From NCBI GenBank assembly GCA_947494405.1, contig CANLWQ010000089.1, positions 1 through 7,711 on the forward strand: DNA of 7,711 nt, written 5' to 3'. How positions within the stretch are numbered: position 1 is the stretch's first letter; every line of letters starts with the position of its first letter. This DNA comes from Comamonadaceae bacterium (GTDB taxonomy: Bacteria > Pseudomonadota > Gammaproteobacteria > Burkholderiales > Burkholderiaceae_C). The position numbers were made by a program, and so were the translations under genes. Shown here one piece after another: positions 6,260 through 7,711 of this stretch. The notes under the pieces were generated by a model. It saw nothing but the letters and a program-made list of their open reading frames with translations. It ran no database searches and was not told the origin of the DNA.

Positions 6260-6289
6260 ATTCTACTCGACAGCAAAGTTAACTGTTAT
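6260..6289 (-). promoter_or_regulatory. Candidate promoter of the tRNA genes
   Basis: On the - strand, TAGAAT (6265-6260, five of six to TATAAT) is preceded by an 18-base spacer and ATAACA (6289-6284, four of six to TTGACA). Transcription would start near 6253, immediately before the tRNA-Pro 5' end. The bases after the -10 are GC-rich (CACCGC), as is common at stringently controlled stable-RNA promoters. Confidence 0.35.
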
Positions 6290-6302
6290 CTTGCCCAACA
6301 TC

Positions 6303-6340
6303 TGCATTTTGTTGCATTCAACTGTAAGCAATAATCTGCA
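6303..6340 (+). promoter_or_regulatory. TGCA-N6-TGCA plus third TGCA: candidate BoxR/BzdR-type operator
   Basis: TGCA at 6303-6306, six bases, TGCA at 6313-6316, and a third TGCA at 6337-6340, all within 41 bases of the ligase start. The described operators of the benzoyl-CoA-responsive repressors BzdR and BoxR consist of TGCA repeats within TGCA-N6-TGCA palindromes. A -10-like AATAAT (6330-6335) lies between the second and third copies, and the palindrome covers the matching -35 zone, where a repressor would block polymerase. The match is seen in the sequence; the identity of the regulator is inferred from the downstream gene family. Confidence 0.5.
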
Positions 6341-6343
6341 CTT

Positions 6344-7711
6344 ATGAATGCCAGTCCCCGCGCACACCAAAGTCCTCAGCCCGCCTTGGAAATTCCCCGT
6401 ATTTACAACGCTGCGCAAGATTTACTTTCGCGCCATCACCATAGACAGCGGAAAACGGCTTACATCGATGCCAATACTGGGGACACACTGACATACGGGC
6501 AACTAAATGACCAAGCCCACCGTTTTGCGCAAGGCTTGATCGCCCAAGGGTTTCAGCAAGAGCAGCGGGTACTGCTTTGCATGCAAGACAGTTTGCTTTG
6601 GCCAGTGGCATTTTTAGGCTGCATCTTGGTGGGGGTGATACCGATTGCGGTGAATACCTTGCTGACGCCCAAAGACTATGCCTACATGTTGAAAGACTCC
6701 AGAGCACATGGCTTGGTGGTCTCGCATGCGCTGTGGCCACAGTTTGCGGATGCGCTTAGCCGCAGCGCATCACGCCCCAAAGTATTTTGGGATTCACCTG
6801 ACACCACAGAGCAAGGCACCAGCATCGCGCACATGCTCAAGTCGTCTCAACCCTTGGCTTCTTGCGCGCCCACTTTGGCAGATGATGTGTGTTTTTGGCT
6901 GTACTCCAGCGGTTCCACCGGCTCGCCCAAAGGAACCCTGCATCTGCACAGCCACATCATTCAAACAGCACATTTGTACGGTGGCGACGTGCTGGGTTTG
7001 TCAGACAACGATGTGGTGTTTTCAGCCGCCAAACTTTTCTTCGCCTATGGCTTGGGCAATGCCTTGAGTTTTCCCTTGGCACATGGTGCCACCACGGTAC
7101 TGCTGAACAAAAGAGCCACACCCACCGATGTATTTACCGTACTCAAGACCTACCAACCCACTGTGTTTTACGGTGTGCCCACACTGTTTGCCAGCCTGCT
7201 GGCAGATGCAGATCGCCCTGCTGCCAAAGACCTGAATTTGCGTGTGTGCACCAGCGCTGGAGAAGCCCTGCCCGCAGAAATTGGCAAGCGCTGGCAGGCT
7301 GAGTTTGGCGTGGATATTTTGGATGGCATTGGTTCAACAGAAATGCTGCATATATTTCTATCCAACCGCCCAGGCCGTGTTCGCTACGGCACAACCGGTG
7401 AAGTGGTGCCAGGTTACGCCTTGCGCTTGGTGAATGATGAAGGACAGCCCTGCGCTGCGGGTGAGTTGGGTGAGCTGCACATCCAAGGCCCCACATCGGC
7501 CATCATGTATTGGAATAACCGCGAAAAAACCAAACACACATTTGCAGGCGAGTGGACCCGCAGCGGCGACAAATACAGTTGTGACAGCGATGGTTACTAC
7601 ACCTACGGCGGGCGCAGCGACGATATGCTGAAAGTCGGTGGCATTTATGTGTCGCCTTTTGAGGTGGAAGCTTCGTTGGTGACGCACGCTGGTGTTTTAG
7701 AAGCCGCCGTC
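6344..7711 (+). CDS. Benzoate-CoA ligase family protein (AMP-forming), 3'-truncated by window edge
   Basis: An uninterrupted frame of 456 codons running off the window; the family is about 520-530 residues, so roughly the last 70 residues, with the acyl-adenylation lysine, are missing. ATP + aromatic acid + CoA gives acyl-CoA, AMP and pyrophosphate, in the cytosol. Motifs: the P-loop YSSGSTGSPKGTLH (187-200), AKLFFAYGLGNALSFPLAHG (229-248), the adenine-binding TSAGEALP (303-310), DGIGSTEMLHIFLSN (327-341, close to the benzoate-CoA ligase signature), SGDKY (407-411) and the domain hinge GRSDDMLKVGGIYVSP (423-438). The STEMLHIF motif favours benzoate or a substituted benzoate over acetate or fatty acids; the exact substrate is not decided, so no gene symbol is given. 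The ATG at 6344 has no Shine-Dalgarno and lies just downstream of a -10-like element, so translation may be leaderless. It is divergent from the tRNA genes. Confidence 0.92.
   Translation, partial: MNASPRAHQSPQPALEIPRIYNAAQDLLSRHHHRQRKTAYIDANTGDTLTYGQLNDQAHRFAQGLIAQGFQQEQRVLLCMQDSLLWPVAFLGCILVGVIPIAVNTLLTPKDYAYMLKDSRAHGLVVSHALWPQFADALSRSASRPKVFWDSPDTTEQGTSIAHMLKSSQPLASCAPTLADDVCFWLYSSGSTGSPKGTLHLHSHIIQTAHLYGGDVLGLSDNDVVFSAAKLFFAYGLGNALSFPLAHGATTVLLNKRATPTDVFTVLKTYQPTVFYGVPTLFASLLADADRPAAKDLNLRVCTSAGEALPAEIGKRWQAEFGVDILDGIGSTEMLHIFLSNRPGRVRYGTTGEVVPGYALRLVNDEGQPCAAGELGELHIQGPTSAIMYWNNREKTKHTFAGEWTRSGDKYSCDSDGYYTYGGRSDDMLKVGGIYVSPFEVEASLVTHAGVLEAAV

Noticed and set aside
6277..6284. AGTTAACT palindrome in the tRNA/ligase gap
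   Set aside because: Only 8 bp with no extension or second copy; expected by chance.
6577..7687. Several reading frames of 60-137 codons on both strands within the ligase gene
   Set aside because: Shadows of the continuous ligase frame (6344-7711), which holds all adenylation motifs in order.

Overview
The window looks like a chromosomal segment of a betaproteobacterium, most likely Burkholderiales and perhaps Comamonadaceae. This rests on the gene families, the moderate-to-high GC with TTG/GCC/CGC-rich codon use, tRNA genes that encode their own CCA ends, and a 'LLTAC-GGGGGG' lipoprotein start of the kind often seen in that order. No plasmid, phage, IS or CRISPR signature is visible. Coding density is high; the longest gap without a gene is 92 bases (6252-6343).

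Region 1 (2-3679, + strand) is a compact probable operon. It holds the C-terminal part of a Crp/Fnr-type regulator, an aminoglycoside-phosphotransferase-fold (APH) kinase, an acyl-CoA dehydrogenase of the ACAD10/11-like branch, and a YfcG-like glutathione transferase. The gaps are 4, 33 and 20 bases. The kinase/dehydrogenase pairing matches the architecture of LvaA/LvaC in Pseudomonas putida and the fused ACAD10/ACAD11 of animals. In those systems a 4-hydroxyacyl-CoA is phosphorylated and then rearranged so that it can enter beta-oxidation. A hydroxy-acid or lactone catabolic role under a Crp/Fnr regulator is therefore the leading inference.

Region 2 (3680-6049) is an envelope-protein block. 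A minus-strand lipoprotein with about six NHL-like beta-propeller repeats is divergent from two plus-strand genes. A perfect 7-bp inverted repeat (GGTCAAC-N4-GTTGACC) lies in the shared 76-bp promoter region. The two plus-strand genes are tandem diverged paralogues, one a lipoprotein and one a secreted protein. They share six cysteines with almost identical spacing (33, 29/30, 6, 33, 13). I do not recognise this domain; it is the best candidate here for something undescribed.

Region 3 (6059-6251, - strand) carries tRNA-Pro(UGG) followed by tRNA-Arg(UCU), with a strong bidirectional terminator-like hairpin between them.

Region 4 (6344-7711, + strand) is the first 456 codons of a benzoate-CoA ligase family enzyme, cut by the window edge. 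The short gap in front of it contains TGCA-N6-TGCA plus a third TGCA. This arrangement matches the operator described for the BzdR/BoxR benzoyl-CoA-responsive repressors, which supports an aromatic-acid activation role.
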